Part shown: positions 62,662 through 64,000 of the stretch, in pieces
How positions within the stretch are numbered: the stretch's first letter is position 1
Layout of the letters: every line of letters begins with the position of its first letter
Source of the DNA: Planktothrix sp. FACHB-1365
Lineage (GTDB): Bacteria > Cyanobacteriota > Cyanobacteriia > Cyanobacteriales > Microcoleaceae
DNA: 64,000 bases
NCBI RefSeq assembly: GCF_014697575.1
Contig: NZ_JACJSC010000005.1
Span: forward strand, 62,001 to 126,000
Direction of reading: 5' to 3'
Made by a program: the position numbers and the translations under genes
Notes under the pieces: model-generated
Seen by the model: the letters and a program-made list of their open reading frames with translations, nothing else
Databases searched by the model: none
What the model was told of the DNA's origin: nothing

Positions 62662-64000
62662 TTAACTAAACTCGGTGCGACAGGAAACACAACGAGATAA
62701 AACCTGTTGTAACGTTTCTGAGGGCAATTTGCCTAGAATTTCTGCCGCGAAAGCATCAATTAACAGGTGACGACTCATCTGTTCACTTAACCCTCGACTT
62801 CGCAAATAGAAGACTTCATCTTCTTCTAATTGACTCACGGTGGCACCATGAGAACATTTAACATTATCCGCCACAATTTCTAACTGAGGTTTGGTGTCTA
62901 TTCTTCCTTTTGAAGATAGCAATAAATTCCGACTCAGTTGATTAGCATTGGTGAATTGTGCCGTTTGGGGTACAAAGACTTTACCATTAAAAACGCCATG
63001 AGCCTTGTGATCGATAATACATTTATGGACTTGATTAAATGTCCCATGTTGATGATTAAACATCATGGCGCTGTGGGTATCGGCTAACTGTTCACTACCA
63101 ATTAATGTTAATCCGTTGAGGGTGGTTTCTGTTCCTTCTCCCCGTTGATAAATGTCTAAATTGTGGCGGGATAGTTTAGCACCTAAACTTACGGCATGGC
63201 AAGTATATCGACTATTTCGACATTGGAAAACAACATTTTTACCAATATGAAATGCTGTGCCTGCTCCCCGTTGTAGCCTTGTATGGTTGACTTCGGCATT
63301 TTCTTCTAAGAAAATTTCGGTGACGGCATTCGTAAAATAGGGTTGCACTTTTGCTCGGTCAGAACATCCGAATACTTCGGCGGTTGCATAATGTTCAATA
63401 ACAGTGGATGAACTGCCGGCTTCTGCTACAATTAATCCTCTGGGTTGATTGATCACCGGACGGTTATCCGGTAAGGCAATGAATAATAAATGAATGGGGT
63501 TTTCAATAATTTTATTCTTCTCAACCCAAAGAACAGCGACATCATTTAACCCGGTGGTGTTCAGTGTTGCAAAAACGTCTTGATTTCCTGGATTTTGGCT
63601 GAGATAGTTGGGAAGACGATCTCGCAATTGTTCAGGAAGTTGGGCTAAATTGCCAATAAAAACACCTTCGGGAATTTCTTCCAGATTTGAAAGATGGGGA
63701 GCATAAATCCCATTGACAAATACAATCCGTCTGTGTTCCGCTTCGGGTATAATTAAAGAGGCGATCGCTTCGGGTTGTAAGGTGACAAAATCAGCAACTT
63801 GAAAGCGATGTTCTAGTAAGGGAGATAAATTAGTAAACCGCCATTCTTCATCTTGTTGGGTCGGGATTTCTAATTCTTTAATCCAAGTTAAGGCATGATC
63901 TCGAATATTTTGCAGATGAGTGGCAATTTCAGACCCCAAGGGATAGGTCGAAGACTGTTTAGAAAGTCCGTTTTGAATGTCTGCTAACAGATGGTTTAAA
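62662..64000 (-). CDS. sufD: SufD, Fe-S scaffold protein (5' end outside the window)
   Basis: At least 446 codons are open. An internal TTG at 63939 is not the likely start, since the frame continues without a stop to the window edge (HLLADIQNGLSKQSSTYPL). The beta-helix core is seen in TTLNGLTLIGSEQLADTHSAMMFNHQHGT and in the C-terminal ADNVKCSHGATVSQLEEDEVFYLRSRGL, the conserved SufB/SufD block. SufD works with SufB and SufC to build Fe-S clusters. sufB and sufC should be just beyond 64000. Confidence 0.93.
   Translation of the reverse strand, partial: LNHLLADIQNGLSKQSSTYPLGSEIATHLQNIRDHALTWIKELEIPTQQDEEWRFTNLSPLLEHRFQVADFVTLQPEAIASLIIPEAEHRRIVFVNGIYAPHLSNLEEIPEGVFIGNLAQLPEQLRDRLPNYLSQNPGNQDVFATLNTTGLNDVAVLWVEKNKIIENPIHLLFIALPDNRPVINQPRGLIVAEAGSSSTVIEHYATAEVFGCSDRAKVQPYFTNAVTEIFLEENAEVNHTRLQRGAGTAFHIGKNVVFQCRNSRYTCHAVSLGAKLSRHNLDIYQRGEGTETTLNGLTLIGSEQLADTHSAMMFNHQHGTFNQVHKCIIDHKAHGVFNGKVFVPQTAQFTNANQLSRNLLLSSKGRIDTKPQLEIVADNVKCSHGATVSQLEEDEVFYLRSRGLSEQMSRHLLIDAFAAEILGKLPSETLQQVLSRCVSCRTEFS

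Noticed and set aside
1-64000. tRNA, rRNA, or prophage genes
   Set aside because: Scanned by eye for tRNA-like cloverleaf ends, rRNA landmarks and phage structural or integrase genes; none recognised. A covariance-model scan would be decisive for tRNAs and small RNAs.

Overview
The window looks like chromosomal DNA of a filamentous cyanobacterium, most like Planktothrix or a related Oscillatoriales. The evidence is AT-leaning codon use, scattered HIP1-type GCGATCGC octamers, chloroplast/cyanobacterium-type genes (zipN/ARC6, Ycf66, Ycf46, Ycf35-like, Tab2/Atab2), heptameric short tandem repeats, and dispersed cyanobacterial palindromes. The genus is inferred; no rRNA or tRNA gene was recognised.

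Layout. 1-12.6 kb is mostly housekeeping or envelope: a DUF4912 protein with a long SGVGYTQ minisatellite, the division protein ZipN/Ftn2, a peptidylarginine-deiminase-like protein that appears to lack two catalytic residues, an RTX repeat protein, a split pair of GDT1-type transporters, a YkgJ-like protein overlapping a Ycf66 gene, a 51-aa ORF behind a perfect TGTGA-N6-TCACA site, and an EAL-domain protein. 12.7-26.5 kb is a complete type I-D CRISPR-Cas locus: a divergent RHH-WYL regulator, cas3', a 66-aa winged-helix-like gene, cas10d (with an internal Cas11d start), csc2, csc1, cas6, cas4, cas1, cas2, a leader with a terminator-like structure, and 20 apparently identical repeats with 19 spacers. 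Between cas3' and the 66-aa gene lie two degenerate CRISPR repeats in inverted orientation, exactly one repeat-spacer unit apart. They form a candidate crRNA-like RNA on the minus strand and are the most interesting item in the window. The array ends abruptly in a truncated IS200/IS605 tnpA, followed by a frameshifted tnpB.

28-39.6 kb holds aspS, three sets of two-component genes separated by an AT-rich 1.5-kb gap, a CsbD-like gene, a Dps-like gene and a rhomboid protease. 39.7-48.4 kb is a defence-like island: a DUF262 gene coupled to a MAE_28990-type HEPN gene, an oligopeptide ABC ATPase, a HicB gene plus a second HicB copy with an in-frame stop, and a type IIG restriction-methyltransferase. 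48.4-54.7 kb holds an 86-bp tandem repeat, an RHH - Ycf46 AAA ATPase - DUF1257 cluster, a Crp-type regulator, an M61 peptidase and a TerB-like gene. 55.6-59.5 kb is a metal region: znuC and znuA without znuB, a Zur/Fur-like box, and a divergent P1B-4 ATPase. The window closes with Uma2 and Tab2 genes, then sufS and a sufD cut by the window edge.

How the genes fit together. The WYL protein probably represses the I-D operon. Cas10d-Csc2-Csc1-Cas11d form the effector, Cas6 makes crRNAs, Cas3' supplies the helicase, the HD nuclease sits in Cas10d, and Cas4-1-2 adds spacers. The inverted repeat pair could give Cas6 or Cascade a handle on the cas operon itself. All statements come from reading the sequence; no database search was possible.
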